Shown: piece after piece, positions 46,782 through 58,310 of the stretch
Layout of the letters: each line of letters starts with the position of its first letter
Position numbering within the stretch: position 1 is the stretch's first letter
Source: an uncultured Saprospiraceae bacterium
GTDB taxonomy: Bacteria; Bacteroidota; Bacteroidia; Chitinophagales; Saprospiraceae
NCBI GenBank assembly: GCA_938001865.1
Contig: CALLAW010000040.1
Coordinates: 1 to 64,000 of the forward strand
Reading direction: 5' to 3'
DNA: 64,000 bases
Position numbers and translations under genes: made by a program
The notes under the pieces: model-generated
What the model was told of the DNA's origin: nothing
Database searches by the model: none
The model's input: the letters and a program-made list of their open reading frames with translations, nothing else

Positions 46782-47306
46782 ATGAATCGCGAACAAAAAG
46801 CGCAAGCAATAGAAACACTAAAGGAGAAATTTGCAAGTTCATCTTTCTTCTATATCACAGATTCTTCAGCACTTAATGTAGGTCAGGTAAATGATCTTAG
46901 ACAAAAGTGTTTTGAGAATGACATAGAAATGCAAGTTGTCAAAAATACACTTGTAAAAAAAGCTCTTGAAGAAACAGCAGCTGATAAAGGTTACGAAGGA
47001 CTATACGAAGTACTTTCAGGTCCAACTGCATTGATGTTTAGCAATGTAGCTAATGCACCAGCTAAAGTAATCAAGGAATTTAGAAAGTCTCATGATAAGC
47101 CAGTCATAAAGGCTGCTTACATTGACTCTGATATCTTTATGGGAGATGAAAGTTTAGCTGTATTGGCTGACATGAAATCCAAAGAAGATTTACTCGGAGA
47201 GGTTATTGTATTATTACAATCTCCGATCAAGACTGTTATTGGATCACTCAATTCAGGTGGTAATACGATTGCAGGTCTCGTCAAAGCTCTCCAAGAAAGA
47301 GCTTAG
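46782..47306 (+). CDS. rplJ: 50S ribosomal protein L10
   Basis: 174 residues. FYITDSSALNVGQVNDLRQKCFENDIEMQVVKNTLVKKAL and LSGPTALMFSNVANAPAKVIKEF are typical L10 segments; a C-terminal helix binds L7/L12 dimers. Starts 28 nt after rplA, with no room for a long L10 leader. Confidence 0.97.
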   Translation: MNREQKAQAIETLKEKFASSSFFYITDSSALNVGQVNDLRQKCFENDIEMQVVKNTLVKKALEETAADKGYEGLYEVLSGPTALMFSNVANAPAKVIKEFRKSHDKPVIKAAYIDSDIFMGDESLAVLADMKSKEDLLGEVIVLLQSPIKTVIGSLNSGGNTIAGLVKALQERA

Positions 47307-47382
47307 ACACACTAGTTAAGGCTTCCAAGCTTAAACGCATTATTATATATTTCTTAATAAGCATTTAAAAATTTAATTATAC

Positions 47383-47760
47383 ATGGCAGATTTAAAAACA
47401 TTAGCTGAATCATTAGTAAACCTTACTGTAAAGGAGGTAAGTGAGTTAGCTGACATCCTTAAGGATGAGTACGGTATCGAACCAGCAGCAGCAGCAGTAG
47501 CTGTAGCAGCAGGTGGAGGTGCAGGTGGCGGTGCAGCCGCAGAAGAGAAAACTGAATTCGACGTAGTGCTTAACTCTGCTGGTGCAGCTAAGTTAGCAGT
47601 TGTCAAGGCAGTGAAAACTCTCTTAGGCGTTGGACTGAAAGACGCAAAAGATTTAGTTGACGGAGCTCCTGGCGTTATCAAGGCAGGTGTACCTAAAGCT
47701 GAAGCTGAAAGTATTTCAGCTGCTCTTACTGAAGCTGGTGCTGAGGTAGAATTGAAGTAA
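47383..47760 (+). CDS. rplL: 50S ribosomal protein L7/L12
   Basis: 125 residues. N-terminal dimerisation part ([21 protein letters not shown]), an Ala/Gly-rich hinge (about 35-55), and the C-terminal factor-binding domain ([41 protein letters not shown]). The ATG follows the A/T block CATTTAAAAATTTA at 47362-47375, the same as before tuf. Confidence 0.98.
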   Translation: MADLKTLAESLVNLTVKEVSELADILKDEYGIEPAAAAVAVAAGGGAGGGAAAEEKTEFDVVLNSAGAAKLAVVKAVKTLLGVGLKDAKDLVDGAPGVIKAGVPKAEAESISAALTEAGAEVELK

Positions 47761-47817
47761 TTTCGTTCTATCTTGCTAATGGCAGAAGTAAAAAGCTAAA
47801 TACGTAAGAATCAAACA

Positions 47818-47846
47818 GGCTTAGTGCTCAATACGAGTGCTAGGCC
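47818..47846 (+). promoter_or_regulatory. Stem-loop between rplL and rpoB, attenuator-like
   Basis: GGCTTAGTGCTC (47818-47829), loop AATAC, GAGTGCTAGGCC (47835-47846): a 12-bp stem with three G-U pairs, followed by ATGTTTTGTTC. It lies 57 nt after rplL and 56 nt before rpoB, where E. coli has the partial terminator that sets the ribosomal protein/polymerase ratio. The T-run is broken, so weak termination or RNA processing is likely. Confidence 0.6.
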
Positions 47847-47902
47847 ATGTTTTGTTCTATTAACGTAGTAATTATTCGTTCATCTGAAGAGTAAAATTAA
47901 TT

Positions 47903-50900
47903 ATGACAAAAAATCCGTCACTCCAGAGGGTTGACTTTGGAACAATAAAGCTTCCTGAAAACACTCCAGATTTATTAGAAATTCAACTCAAGTCTTTTCA
48001 AGAGTTCTTTCAACTAGAAACAACACCTGAAAACAGAGGAAATGAAGGACTCTTCAGAGTTTTTCAAGAGAATTTTCCAATTACTGATGCTCGTAATATC
48101 TTTGTATTAGAGTTCCTCGATTACTTCATAGATCCTCCGAGATATACAATCGAAGAGTGTATGCAGCGTGGACTTACTTATGCAGTGCCACTCAAGGCTA
48201 AATTGAGATTATCGTGTAACGATGAAGAGCATGTTGACTTCCAGACTATCGTCCAAGATGTCTTCCTTGGGAATATTCCTTACATGACGCCTAAAGGTAC
48301 ATTTGTAGTAAATGGAGCAGAACGAGTAATCGTGTCACAGCTTCATAGGTCTCCAGGTGTATTCTTCAGTCAGACATTCCACCCTAATGGAACAAAAATC
48401 TACTCTGCAAGGATCATTCCTTTCAAAGGAGCATGGATGGAATTTGCCTCTGATATCAACATGGTGATGTATGCATATATCGATCGTAAGAAGAAATTCC
48501 CTGTAACTACATTACTCAGAGCGATAGGGTTTGATTCGGATAAAGATATATTGGAAATCTTTGGTCTTTCAGAAGAAATCAAAGCTGATAAAAAAGCACT
48601 CAAGAAGGCCGTCGGAAGAAAGTTGGCAGCAAGAGTTTTACGTAAGTGGTCGGAAGACTTTGTAGATGAGGATACGGGTGAAGTAGTAACTATCGAACGT
48701 AACGAAGTATTACTCGAGAGAAATGCAATACTAGATGAATCTAATATTGAACTCATCGAAGACGCTAACGTCGATACAATTATACTTCAGAGAGAAGATG
48801 AAAACCAAGATGATTACACAATCATCTATAATACACTCAATAAAGATGCTTCTAACTCAGAATTAGAAGCAGTTGCACAGATCTATCGACAGTTAAGAGG
48901 TACAGATCCACCTGATGAAGAGACGGCAAGAGGTATTATTGATAAATTATTCTTCTCCGATAAAAGGTATAACCTAGGTGAGGTAGGAAGATACAAAATC
49001 AATAGAAAACTCGGTACTGAAACAAGTGACGATGTACTCGTATTGACGAAGGAGGATATCATTGAAATCGTGAAGTATCTGGTTGCACTTATCAATCAAA
49101 ATGCTGAGCTTGACGATATCGATCACTTAAGTAACAGAAGAGTCAAGACTGTTGGAGAGCAACTCTATGGACAATTCGGTGTCGGACTTGCAAGAATGGC
49201 TCGTACGATTAGAGAGAGAATGAATGTCAGAGATAATGAAGTATTTACGCCAGTAGATTTGATAAATGCTCGGACTTTATCCTCAGTAATCAACTCATTC
49301 TTTGGAACTTCCCAACTTTCTCAATTTCTAGATCAGACTAATCCACTCTCTGAGATTACACATAAGAGGAGAATATCTGCCTTAGGGCCAGGTGGTCTCT
49401 CTAGAGAACGAGCAGGTTTTGAGGTGAGAGATGTTCACTACTCTCACTATGGTAGACTCTGTACGATTGAGACTCCAGAAGGTCCTAACATTGGACTTAT
49501 CTCTACTCTCTGTGTACATGCCAAGGTCAACAAGATGGGATTCTTGGAGACTCCGTACAGGGAAGTAAAGAAGGGAAAAGTTAATATCAACTCTGAACCA
49601 GTATATCTGAGTGCAGAAGGAGAAGATTACAAAAAGATAGCCCAAGCCAATGCACCGATCAATGAAAAAGGTGCTTTCCTTGTCGATAGAATCAAGTCGA
49701 GAGATCACGGTGACTTCCCAGTACTAGCTCCAGACGAGCTCGAGTATATGGATGTTGCTCCTAATCAGATTGTGGGAGTGAGTGCCTCTTTGATTCCATT
49801 CTTAGAGAATGATGATGCCAATAGAGCCCTCATGGGATCTAACATGCAGCGTCAAGCAGTACCATGCCTCATCCCTAACTCTCCGATCGTGGGGACTGGA
49901 ATCGAAGCCAAAGTTGCTCAAGATTCAAGGATGCTAATCAATGCATCTGGAGAAGGAATCGTAGAATATGTCGATGCTAATGAAGTGGTCATCAAATACG
50001 ATAGATCTGAAATAGACCAATTAGTCTCGTTTGAAGATAATGTAGTCACTTATAAGTTGACTAAGTTTAGAAGAACGAATCAGGGGACATGTATCAATCT
50101 GAAACCAATCGTCAGGAAAGGTGATAGGGTACAGAAAGGATCACTTCTCTGTGAAGGATATGCCACTCAAAAAGGAGAATTGGCTCTTGGTCAAAACCTC
50201 TTAGTAGCATTTATGCCTTGGAAAGGTTACAACTTTGAAGATGCAATTGTCCTTAGTGAACGTGTGGTTAGAGAAGACGTATTCACTTCGTTACATATAG
50301 AGAGCTTTGAGCTAGAGGTGAGGGATACTAAGCTTGGTGAAGAAGAGCTGACGAATGATATCCCAAATGTCAGTGAAGAAGCAACTAAGGACTTAGATGA
50401 AAACGGAGTAATCAGAGTAGGTGCATGGCTTAAAGAAGGTGACATAATTATCGGTAAGATCACACCAAAAGGTGAATCAGACCCTACACCGGAAGAGAAA
50501 CTCCTCCGAGCAATCTTTGGTGATAAGGCTGGTGATGTCAAAGATGCTTCACTTAAGGCTCCACCATCCACTAAGGGTGTTGTGATTTCTAAGCAGCTTT
50601 TTGCAAGAGCAAAAAAAGATAAATTCCAGAAGGTACAAGAGAAAGACTTACTTGCTAAGTTAGATGATAGTCATGCAGTCACGCTAAATGAGCTCAAAAC
50701 GGTGCTCGTTGATAAGCTGATGAAACTCGTCGGTGGTAAGGTGTCTGCAGGCGTCAAGTCAATCTACAGAGAAGAGATCATTCCTAAAGGCTCTAAGTTC
50801 ACAATGAAAGCTCTCAAGGATGTAGATTTTAGCCAGATTGATTATTCAGGTTGGAGTCATGATGAAGGTAATAATAAGCTTATTGCTAGACTGCTCCATA

Positions 50901-51712
50901 ATTATACGATCAAAGTCAATGAAGAAATCGGACGGTACAAGAGAGAGAAATTCAATATTAGTATCGGTGATGAGTTACCAGCAGGTGTACTCAAGTTAGC
51001 AAAGGTCTATATGGCCAAAAAGCGTAAGCTTAAAGTTGGTGATAAGTTAGCTGGTCGACATGGAAATAAGGGAATTGTTTCTAGTATCGTAAAGCTAGAA
51101 GATATGCCTTTCCTTGAGGATGGAACACCCGTAGATATTGTATTGAATCCACTTGGTGTACCATCAAGGATGAACTTAGGGCAGATCTTTGAGACTGTAC
51201 TTGGATGGGCTGGTAAGAAACTCGGAATCAAATTCTCTACTCCGATCTTTGATGGAGCTAGCATGGATGAGATAGAGACATATATCCAGAAAGCTGAATT
51301 GCCTTCACTCGGTCAGACATTCTTATACGACGGAGAGACTGGCGATAGATTCCACCAGGAAGCTACCGTAGGTATAATCTACATGCTCAAACTCTCCCAC
51401 ATGGTTGATGATAAGATGCATGCAAGATCTATAGGACCTTACTCATTGATCACACAACAACCACTCGGTGGTAAAGCACAGTTTGGTGGACAACGATTTG
51501 GTGAGATGGAGGTATGGGCATTGGAGGCATTCGGTGCTTCTAATATACTGAGAGAGCTCCTGACCATTAAGTCAGATGATATCCATGGTCGAGCAAAGAC
51601 GTACGAAGCAATCGTCAAAGGAGATCGATTGCCAGAGCCTGGTATCCCAGAGTCATTTAACGTACTCGTGCATGAGCTGAGAGGGTTAGCCCTTGATGTG
51701 AAATTTGATTAA
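47903..51712 (+). CDS. rpoB: DNA-directed RNA polymerase subunit beta
   Basis: 1269 residues, usual for Bacteroidota. The rifampicin region ([43 protein letters not shown]) is wild-type in appearance, as is the following [34 protein letters not shown] and the C-terminal [18 protein letters not shown] are catalytic-core signatures. The 142-nt upstream gap holds an attenuator-like stem. rpoC starts 33 nt after its stop. Confidence 0.98.
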   Translation: MTKNPSLQRVDFGTIKLPENTPDLLEIQLKSFQEFFQLETTPENRGNEGLFRVFQENFPITDARNIFVLEFLDYFIDPPRYTIEECMQRGLTYAVPLKAKLRLSCNDEEHVDFQTIVQDVFLGNIPYMTPKGTFVVNGAERVIVSQLHRSPGVFFSQTFHPNGTKIYSARIIPFKGAWMEFASDINMVMYAYIDRKKKFPVTTLLRAIGFDSDKDILEIFGLSEEIKADKKALKKAVGRKLAARVLRKWSEDFVDEDTGEVVTIERNEVLLERNAILDESNIELIEDANVDTIILQREDENQDDYTIIYNTLNKDASNSELEAVAQIYRQLRGTDPPDEETARGIIDKLFFSDKRYNLGEVGRYKINRKLGTETSDDVLVLTKEDIIEIVKYLVALINQNAELDDIDHLSNRRVKTVGEQLYGQFGVGLARMARTIRERMNVRDNEVFTPVDLINARTLSSVINSFFGTSQLSQFLDQTNPLSEITHKRRISALGPGGLSRERAGFEVRDVHYSHYGRLCTIETPEGPNIGLISTLCVHAKVNKMGFLETPYREVKKGKVNINSEPVYLSAEGEDYKKIAQANAPINEKGAFLVDRIKSRDHGDFPVLAPDELEYMDVAPNQIVGVSASLIPFLENDDANRALMGSNMQRQAVPCLIPNSPIVGTGIEAKVAQDSRMLINASGEGIVEYVDANEVVIKYDRSEIDQLVSFEDNVVTYKLTKFRRTNQGTCINLKPIVRKGDRVQKGSLLCEGYATQKGELALGQNLLVAFMPWKGYNFEDAIVLSERVVREDVFTSLHIESFELEVRDTKLGEEELTNDIPNVSEEATKDLDENGVIRVGAWLKEGDIIIGKITPKGESDPTPEEKLLRAIFGDKAGDVKDASLKAPPSTKGVVISKQLFARAKKDKFQKVQEKDLLAKLDDSHAVTLNELKTVLVDKLMKLVGGKVSAGVKSIYREEIIPKGSKFTMKALKDVDFSQIDYSGWSHDEGNNKLIARLLHNYTIKVNEEIGRYKREKFNISIGDELPAGVLKLAKVYMAKKRKLKVGDKLAGRHGNKGIVSSIVKLEDMPFLEDGTPVDIVLNPLGVPSRMNLGQIFETVLGWAGKKLGIKFSTPIFDGASMDEIETYIQKAELPSLGQTFLYDGETGDRFHQEATVGIIYMLKLSHMVDDKMHARSIGPYSLITQQPLGGKAQFGGQRFGEMEVWALEAFGASNILRELLTIKSDDIHGRAKTYEAIVKGDRLPEPGIPESFNVLVHELRGLALDVKFD

Positions 51713-51745
51713 CCCTTTTTTAGAAAATTTTAGAATAGATAATAT

Positions 51746-54700
51746 ATGTCATTCAAGAAAAATTTTACTCAGCAAAAAAGCTTTGATGCAATCACGATAA
51801 GCTTGACATCTCCAGATCAAATACTGGAAAGGTCTTATGGTGAAGTACTCAAGCCAGAAACTATAAACTACAGAACATACAAACCGGAAAGAGACGGACT
51901 ATTCTGCGAAAGGATATTCGGACCTGTCAAGGATTATGAATGTTACTGTGGAAAGTATAAAAGAATCAGATACAAAGGTATCGTATGTGATAGATGTGGT
52001 GTAGAAGTGACTGAGAAGAAAGTCAGAAGGGAGAGAATGGGACACATCAAATTGGTAGTTCCAGTTGTTCACATTTGGTTCTTCAAGTCACTGCCAAACA
52101 AGATTGGTTACCTACTCGGTATCGCATCTAAAAAGTTGGAGACAATTGTATATTATGAAAGATACGCAGTCATCCAACCAGGTGTCAAAGAAGGAGAGAT
52201 TGAAGTTAAAGATCTCTTGACAGAAGAGGAATACTTCGAAGTATTAGATTCCCTGCCAGCTGATAATCAGTTACTAGATGATAGTGATCCTAATAAATTC
52301 ATCGCAAAGATGGGTGCAGACGGGATCCGAGAGCTCCTCATGAGGTTAGATCTTGATCAGTTAGCATTGGATCTCAGACACCAAGCAGCTACTGAGACTT
52401 CAAGACAAAGAAAGTCAGAAGCGTTAAAGCGATTGAGAGTAGTAGAGGCCTTCAGAGACGGACAGACTCGTATTGACAATAGACCTGAATGGACTATTAT
52501 TGATTACTTGCCAGTCATTCCACCGGAGTTAAGACCATTGGTACCTCTAGATGGTGGTCGATTTGCAAGTTCAGATTTGAATGATCTTTACCGAAGAGTA
52601 ATTATACGGAATAATAGACTCAAGCGTCTGATTGAAATCAAAGCTCCTGAAGTGATACTCAGAAATGAGAAAAGAATGCTTCAAGAGGCTGTAGATTCAC
52701 TCTTTGATAATAGTAGAAAATCTAATGCCGTCAAAGCAGAAGGTGGTAGAGCCTTGAAGTCATTAAGTGATGTACTCAAAGGTAAGCAAGGAAGATTCAG
52801 ACAGAATCTACTCGGTAAGAGGGTAGATTACTCAGGAAGATCAGTGATCGTTGTTGGGCCAAATCTTAAGCTCCACGAGTGTGGATTACCTAAGGGTATG
52901 GCCTCAGAGTTGTTCAAGCCATTTGTCATCAGGAAACTCATAGAAAGAGGTATCGTGAAGACGGTAAAGTCAGCTAAGAAATTAGTAGATAGAAAAGATC
53001 CAGTGATCTGGGATATCCTAGAGAATATACTTAAAGGTCACCCTATCATGCTCAACAGAGCACCAACTCTTCACAGGTTGTCAATTCAGTCATTCCAGCC
53101 TAAATTAGTAGAAGGAAAAGCGATCCAATTACACCCACTCGTTTGTGGTGCATTTAACGCCGATTTTGATGGTGATCAGATGGCTGTCCACGTGCCACTG
53201 AGTCATGCAGCGATCTTAGAAGCACAAGTACTGATGCTTTCTGCTCATAACATGCTCAACCCACAGAATGGTACTCCGATTACACTTCCTTCACAGGATA
53301 TGGTACTTGGTTTGTACTACCTATCAAAAGAAAAGCCTGCAGAAAAATCTAAAGGATCAGGGATGATTTTCTACTCTTCCGAAGAAGCAGAAATCGCTTA
53401 TAACGAAGGGAAAGTAGACCTCCATGCTCCAGTCAAGGCTAAAATAGAAGTAGAAAATGAAGAAGGAGCGATAGAGTGGAAATTGAGTGATACTACTGTT
53501 GGTAGGATCCTATTCAATGACGCTAAGCCAGACGGATATCCTTTTATCAATGTAGTATTGACAAAAAGGAACTTGAAGAAGGTTGTGAATACACTCATCC
53601 AGAAGACAAGTTTTACTGTCGCGGCAGAATTTTTAGATAAGATTAAGGAGATGGGATTCTATTGGTCATTCAAAGGAGGACTTTCGTTCAACTTGGGAGA
53701 TCTGATCAATCCATCTGTCAAAGAAAGTACGTTGATATCCGCAAAGGATGAAGTGGATGAAGTGTGGGAAAACTATAATATGGGTCTCATCACTAACAAC
53801 GAACGATACAATCAAGTAATCGATAAGTGGACTTACGCTGATAACAAGATTACAGAAAACTTGATGAAAGAGTTAGCTGAGCACAAAGATGGCTTCAACT
53901 CAGTATATATGATGCTTGACTCTGGAGCAAGGGGATCTAAGCAACAAATCAAGCAGTTATGTGGATTGAGAGGGTTGATGGCTAAGCCTCGAAAGTCTGG
54001 TGATACAGGTGGAGCAGTTATCGAAAATCCGATACTCTCTAACTTCCTGGAAGGTCTTTCGATTCAAGATTACTTTATCTCTACTCACGGTGCTCGTAAG
54101 GGTCTTGCCGATACAGCCTTGAAGACAGCCGATGCCGGTTATCTGACAAGAAGATTGGTAGATGTGTCTCAAGATGTTGTAGTAAGACAAGAAGATTGTA
54201 ATACACTCAGAGGGATCATGACAAAAGCTCTTATCGAAAATGATAAGATCATTGAACCACTTTCTGACAGAATAGAAGGAAGATACTCACTCCAAGATGT
54301 GGAGCATCCAGAGACAGAAGAAATTCTAGTGTCAGAGGCTCAATATATAGATGCTAAGATTGCTAAAACAATCGAAGAGGCAGGAGTAGAAGCAGTAGTG
54401 ATCAGATCAGTATTAACATGTGATGCTAAGTCTGGTGTCTGTACTAAGTGCTATGGTAAGAACCTTGCTACTAACAGAATCTCAGAAAGAGGTGATGCAG
54501 TAGGTATTATAGCAGCACAATCTATCGGTGAGCCAGGTACACAGTTGACTCTACGTACATTCCACGTGGGTGGTATCGCATCAGTCAGTAAGACAGAGAA
54601 TCAAATTGTTTCCAAATTTGATGGAGTCCTTGACTTTGATAATATCAAAGTTGTAGAGTTTAACGAGAATGGCCAGAAAGAGAATATCGTACTCTCAAGA

Positions 54701-56032
54701 TCTGGTGAAGTAAGAATCTTGGAACCAAAGACTAATAAAATCTTAACAACAGCATTTATCCCGTACGCGAGTATACTCAAGGTAAAGGATAATGCTAAGA
54801 TTGCTAAAGGTGATATTATCTGTGAATGGGATGCCTTTAACTCTGCAATTATTTCAGAGTTTGGTGGTATCATCGAATTCGACGGGATAGAAGAAGGTGT
54901 GACGTTCAGATCTGAGAGAGATGATCAGACAGGATTTACAGAAAAGATCATAATAGAGTCTAGAAATAAGAAGTTGATTCCGCAAATCAATATCATGTCT
55001 CCATCTGGCGAAGTCATCAAAGCATATACGATGCCAGTGGGTGCTTATCTCGCTATCGATAATGGTGATGAAGTGAAGCCAGGACTACGTATCGCTAAGA
55101 TACCTCGAAAGCTAGGTAAGATTCAGGATATTACCGGTGGTCTCCCAAGAGTAACAGAACTCTTCGAGGCACGTAATCCATCTAATCCTGCTGTAGTCGC
55201 GGAGATAGATGGTATCGTAACATTCGGTAAGCTCAAAAGAGGAAATAGAGAAGTATTCGTCGAAGATGAGAAGACTAATCAGAAGCGTAAATACATGATT
55301 GGAAAAGGTCTCTTGATGCTCGTGCAAGATGGTGACTTTGTAAGATCAGGAACTAAGCTTTCTGATGGTGCTACTTCACCATTTGATATCCTCAATATCT
55401 CAGGACCATTCGCTGTACAGCAACACTTGGTCAATGGAGTACAAGAGGTCTATAGATCTCAAGGTATCAAGATTAACGATAAGCATATCGAGGTGATCGT
55501 CAAGCAAATGATGAGAAGAGTAGAAATCGAAGACGCAGGAGATACGATCTTCCTCGAAGGTGAAGCTGTGGAGAAAATCAACTTCTTAGAGCAAAATGAC
55601 TTTATCTACGATAAGAAGATCGTCTTAGATGCTGGAGATAGTACTAAGCTCAAAGCTGGTCAAACGATCACTCTGAGACAGTTGAGAGAGGAAAATAGTT
55701 TCCTTAAGAGAAATGATCAGAAGCAAGTAAATGCTAGAGATGCCGTACCAGCAACATCTAAGCCTATCCTGCAAGGTATCACTCGATCATCTCTCGGTAC
55801 AGTAAGTTGGATATCAGCAGCATCATTCCAAGAGACAACTAAGGTACTCAGTACTGCAGCGATTGGAGCGAAGAGAGATGTCTTACTCGGTCTGAAAGAG
55901 AATGTCATAGCAGGTAAAAATATCCCTGCGGGAACAGGAATCAAAGACTTTAGAAATGTCTATGTCGACAGGAATGATAAAGAATATCAGACTGCCGAAG
56001 ATATAGAAGCAGAAACAGCAGCAGCAGAATAG
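51746..56032 (+). CDS. rpoC: DNA-directed RNA polymerase subunit beta'
   Basis: 1428 residues. N-terminal zinc site [20 protein letters not shown] (about 72-91); active site [16 protein letters not shown] near residue 470 with the three Asp that hold the catalytic Mg; bridge helix [29 protein letters not shown]; second zinc site [13 protein letters not shown] near 895. The C-terminus ends in an Ala/Glu-rich tail. Last gene of the operon, closed by tandem hairpins. Confidence 0.98.
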   Translation: MSFKKNFTQQKSFDAITISLTSPDQILERSYGEVLKPETINYRTYKPERDGLFCERIFGPVKDYECYCGKYKRIRYKGIVCDRCGVEVTEKKVRRERMGHIKLVVPVVHIWFFKSLPNKIGYLLGIASKKLETIVYYERYAVIQPGVKEGEIEVKDLLTEEEYFEVLDSLPADNQLLDDSDPNKFIAKMGADGIRELLMRLDLDQLALDLRHQAATETSRQRKSEALKRLRVVEAFRDGQTRIDNRPEWTIIDYLPVIPPELRPLVPLDGGRFASSDLNDLYRRVIIRNNRLKRLIEIKAPEVILRNEKRMLQEAVDSLFDNSRKSNAVKAEGGRALKSLSDVLKGKQGRFRQNLLGKRVDYSGRSVIVVGPNLKLHECGLPKGMASELFKPFVIRKLIERGIVKTVKSAKKLVDRKDPVIWDILENILKGHPIMLNRAPTLHRLSIQSFQPKLVEGKAIQLHPLVCGAFNADFDGDQMAVHVPLSHAAILEAQVLMLSAHNMLNPQNGTPITLPSQDMVLGLYYLSKEKPAEKSKGSGMIFYSSEEAEIAYNEGKVDLHAPVKAKIEVENEEGAIEWKLSDTTVGRILFNDAKPDGYPFINVVLTKRNLKKVVNTLIQKTSFTVAAEFLDKIKEMGFYWSFKGGLSFNLGDLINPSVKESTLISAKDEVDEVWENYNMGLITNNERYNQVIDKWTYADNKITENLMKELAEHKDGFNSVYMMLDSGARGSKQQIKQLCGLRGLMAKPRKSGDTGGAVIENPILSNFLEGLSIQDYFISTHGARKGLADTALKTADAGYLTRRLVDVSQDVVVRQEDCNTLRGIMTKALIENDKIIEPLSDRIEGRYSLQDVEHPETEEILVSEAQYIDAKIAKTIEEAGVEAVVIRSVLTCDAKSGVCTKCYGKNLATNRISERGDAVGIIAAQSIGEPGTQLTLRTFHVGGIASVSKTENQIVSKFDGVLDFDNIKVVEFNENGQKENIVLSRSGEVRILEPKTNKILTTAFIPYASILKVKDNAKIAKGDIICEWDAFNSAIISEFGGIIEFDGIEEGVTFRSERDDQTGFTEKIIIESRNKKLIPQINIMSPSGEVIKAYTMPVGAYLAIDNGDEVKPGLRIAKIPRKLGKIQDITGGLPRVTELFEARNPSNPAVVAEIDGIVTFGKLKRGNREVFVEDEKTNQKRKYMIGKGLLMLVQDGDFVRSGTKLSDGATSPFDILNISGPFAVQQHLVNGVQEVYRSQGIKINDKHIEVIVKQMMRRVEIEDAGDTIFLEGEAVEKINFLEQNDFIYDKKIVLDAGDSTKLKAGQTITLRQLREENSFLKRNDQKQVNARDAVPATSKPILQGITRSSLGTVSWISAASFQETTKVLSTAAIGAKRDVLLGLKENVIAGKNIPAGTGIKDFRNVYVDRNDKEYQTAEDIEAETAAAE

Positions 56033-56033
56033 T

Positions 56034-56104
56034 ACTCTCTCTGAGGAGAGAGTAATCGTAAAATAGCGGCAACATTCTTAATTGAGTGTTGCCGTTTTTG
56101 TTTT
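56034..56104 (+). terminator. Tandem hairpins and terminator after rpoC
   Basis: First hairpin: ACTCTCTC (56034-56041) with GAGAGAGT (56046-56053), right after the stop, no T-run. Second: CGGCAACATTC (56067-56077), loop TTAATT, GAGTGTTGCCG (56084-56094), then TTTTTGTTTTG. The second is a strong intrinsic terminator. Confidence 0.85.
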
Positions 56105-56322
56105 GTGATAGCTTAGTTGAGTCCACTGATTTACGATTGTGGGGACATAGAATAATGCATGGTGTAGTTGGATTGATAAGGACTAACCCCTAATAGCGAA
56201 ACCATGATAATCGATCTAATACTGTGCATAAGATCTATTGGTAATCAAATGATGAAGAGAGAATCTTATTCGTTACCCGCCGTGGTTGTGTAATTGGTAT
56301 AGTATGAGATGTGGTGGTGACC
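56105..56322. other. Non-coding gap between rpoC terminator and mnmD
   Basis: About 220 nt between two convergent genes. I see no frame with family features, no hairpin with a T-run and no repeat here. Confidence 0.5.
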
Positions 56323-57030
56323 TTACGCCTTTATAGCTCGGGTCATTTCATGTTTGCGATTAGGGCCGGGGAGTTGATCGAGCTGGTATCCTATCCCTTT
56401 GAACATCCGCTTGACCACCCCTTTAGCACAGTAAGTGGTAAGAGCACCATTCTTCTGCATTGATTGATAGAGTAGGGTATGGTACTCTGGAGTCCAGAGT
56501 TCAGGTTGTGTGTTGGGAGCAAATGCATCAAAGAATATTACATCATATAAGTCAGGGGGATATGGATGCGTCAGCACGTCGCAGTGATACTTAGTCAGTG
56601 AAGTGTAAGAGTTGAGCTTGACTTCTGTATTCCAATCAGAGGAGTGTATCTCGGACAATAGTCGCTTCTGTGAATCATTAAGATGAGGAAGCATTGAATT
56701 GAAGTTCAGCTTGTCTGTGGTCGTTGGATCTAGAGGATGCTTTTCTATCGTATGGATTGTGATATTTATGTGATGTTTGTCAGCCCAAAGAGCTGCTAGC
56801 CATACATTCAGCCCAGTACCCATTCCAATTTCTAAGATATTGATATGCTCTCTATGGTGCTGTACCCTCTGATAGTCCAACCCAGCCATGATAAAGACAT
56901 GTATTGACTCATCTATCGCCCCAAAGATACTATGGTAAGTAGCTCCGTAAGCTTGCGATTCCAATGTATGAGACCCATCTGCTGTCTGATAGAGACTTAC
57001 ACTTGGATGATCTGTCTGTTGTTTATTCAT
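56323..57030 (-). CDS. mnmD: tRNA 5-methylaminomethyl-2-thiouridine methyltransferase (MnmD)
   Basis: 235 residues: the methyltransferase half of MnmC as a stand-alone protein, as in many Bacteroidota. YHSIFGAIDESIHVFIMAGLDY, ILEIGMGTGLNVWLAALWA (SAM site), IHTIEKHPL (acidic end of beta-2), YDVIFFDAFAPNTQPELWTPEYH and TYCAKGVVKRMFKGIGYQLDQLPGPNRKHEMTRA are all diagnostic. It methylates nm5s2U to mnm5s2U at tRNA position 34. No FAD oxidase half is present. Confidence 0.93.
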   Translation of the reverse strand: MNKQQTDHPSVSLYQTADGSHTLESQAYGATYHSIFGAIDESIHVFIMAGLDYQRVQHHREHINILEIGMGTGLNVWLAALWADKHHINITIHTIEKHPLDPTTTDKLNFNSMLPHLNDSQKRLLSEIHSSDWNTEVKLNSYTSLTKYHCDVLTHPYPPDLYDVIFFDAFAPNTQPELWTPEYHTLLYQSMQKNGALTTYCAKGVVKRMFKGIGYQLDQLPGPNRKHEMTRAIKA

Positions 57031-57121
57031 AATCAGCTCAAATTTAACTGGAATATGTACAACAATTCAGAGATATTCTGCTTTTCAATTATGCGTAAGA
57101 GATTAATTGCAACTTTGTAAA

Positions 57122-57961
57122 ATGAAGAGAAAGATAAGTCTAGCCTATAGTCCATGCCCTAACGATACGTATATTTTTGGTGGGATAGCATTGGGGTTGG
57201 TCTCAGATCAACTTCACTATGATATTACACTTGGTGATGTAGGATTACTCAACTCCTTAGGTACTCAGTCGTCTTTTGATGTCATCAAGATGAGCTATCA
57301 TGCGTGGGCTTATCTAACTGATGAATACCAAATGTTGCCATTCGGCTCGGCGCTAGGATTCGGAGTTGGGCCATTATTGATTGCCGATCAACAAGAGATG
57401 GTAGATGTTGGGAAGATACATAGAGTTGCTATTCCAGGTAAATTCACTACAGCTAATATGTTGTTAGACTTTGCCTATGGGAGTAATTTATTCGAGAAGG
57501 AAGTGATGATATTCTCAGAGATAGAAGCTGCAATCTCTAATGGTGAGGTAGACGCTGGGGTAATCATCCATGAAAATAGATTTACCTACCAGGAGAGAGG
57601 GTATCATTGTATCCAAGATCTAGGCCAGTATTGGGAGACTGAAACCAAGCTACCCATTCCACTTGGAGGGATAGCAGTGAAACGATCATTACCTGATGGC
57701 ACCAAGCAGGCAATCTGTAGAGACCTGCAAGAGAGTATAGCCTTAGCTGATAGAGATTTTGACTTGATCAGAGATTATGTCAAGCGGTATGCTCAAGATA
57801 TGGATGTAGAGATCATGAAGAAGCATATAGATCTCTATGTCAATCAAAGTACACGGGGACTCTCTAAAGAAGATATCAGAAGTATCGAGTATTTACTCAC
57901 TCACATCTCAAAGACAAACCAACATGTCAATCTTCACGCAGACTGGCTAGCAAATTATTAA
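57122..57961 (+). CDS. mqnD: 1,4-dihydroxy-6-naphthoate synthase (futalosine pathway)
   Basis: 279 residues from the Met at 57122 (MKRKISLAYSPCPNDTYIF); a Met at 57107 (MQLCK) is weaker. SPCPNDTYIF, VIKMSYHAWAYL and GVGPLLIA match the MqnA/MqnD solute-binding-protein fold; the opening SPCPND marks MqnD. It converts cyclic de-hypoxanthine futalosine to 1,4-dihydroxy-6-naphthoate in the alternative route to menaquinone. Other mqn genes are outside the window. ubiX, also here, could serve a downstream UbiD-type decarboxylase. An AACTTTG just before the start is only a partial promoter match. Confidence 0.93.
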   Translation: MKRKISLAYSPCPNDTYIFGGIALGLVSDQLHYDITLGDVGLLNSLGTQSSFDVIKMSYHAWAYLTDEYQMLPFGSALGFGVGPLLIADQQEMVDVGKIHRVAIPGKFTTANMLLDFAYGSNLFEKEVMIFSEIEAAISNGEVDAGVIIHENRFTYQERGYHCIQDLGQYWETETKLPIPLGGIAVKRSLPDGTKQAICRDLQESIALADRDFDLIRDYVKRYAQDMDVEIMKKHIDLYVNQSTRGLSKEDIRSIEYLLTHISKTNQHVNLHADWLANY

Positions 57962-58030
57962 CAACGACTAAAACTATCATATTAAATAATTCCATAAAGT
58001 GTACTTAACTGTTAAAGTGATGATTAAATA

Positions 58031-58061
58031 TTGCTAAAATACTTAATATATGATATATTTG
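58031..58061 (+). promoter_or_regulatory. Consensus promoter inside the mqnD-adhesin gap
   Basis: TTG at 58031-58033, exactly 20 nt, then TATATTTG at 58054-58061. This is as good as the xerC promoter, but no gene of any length follows before the hairpin at 58103. Confidence 0.65.
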
Positions 58062-58067
58062 AATTGT

Positions 58068-58130
58068 GTAAGTTTAGGTTATTAAACTAAAAATTCGTTT
58101 TTGCTCGTGAAATGTCACGAGCATTTTTTA
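58068..58130 (+). ncRNA. Putative small RNA A (about 60 nt)
   Basis: Start estimated as about 7 nt after the consensus -7 box; end at the T-run. It contains AGTTTAGGTTATTAAA (58071-58086), where GTTTA and TAAAC can pair, a 16-nt A/T linker, and the hairpin GCTCGTGA/TCACGAGC. There is no plausible reading frame. Nearly the same block recurs 240 nt downstream before another hairpin. It could instead be the 3' end of mqnD mRNA. Confidence 0.45.
58103..58129 (+). terminator. Intrinsic terminator A
   Basis: GCTCGTGA (58103-58110), loop AATG, TCACGAGC (58115-58122), then A and six T. It could end mqnD mRNA (142 nt past the stop) and/or small RNA A. Confidence 0.85.
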
Positions 58131-58310
58131 TTTGTACCCATTTCATTTCTCCTCAATCTATGGAAGCATACCTCATTCTTGATAGAGTATAGTGTTGATA
58201 ATAAGTGAGTTATATAATGTTAATAAGATAAAGTAGCGATTTACAGCTAATTACATATACACAAAGTTTTATATTTTGGCATAGTATTTGGTCATACTAT
58301 ATCGAATATG

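Noticed and set aside
47373-47681. Antisense frame over rplL with Ala/Pro-rich product
   Set aside because: It is the mirror of the Ala/Gly hinge of L7/L12; low complexity and no start context.
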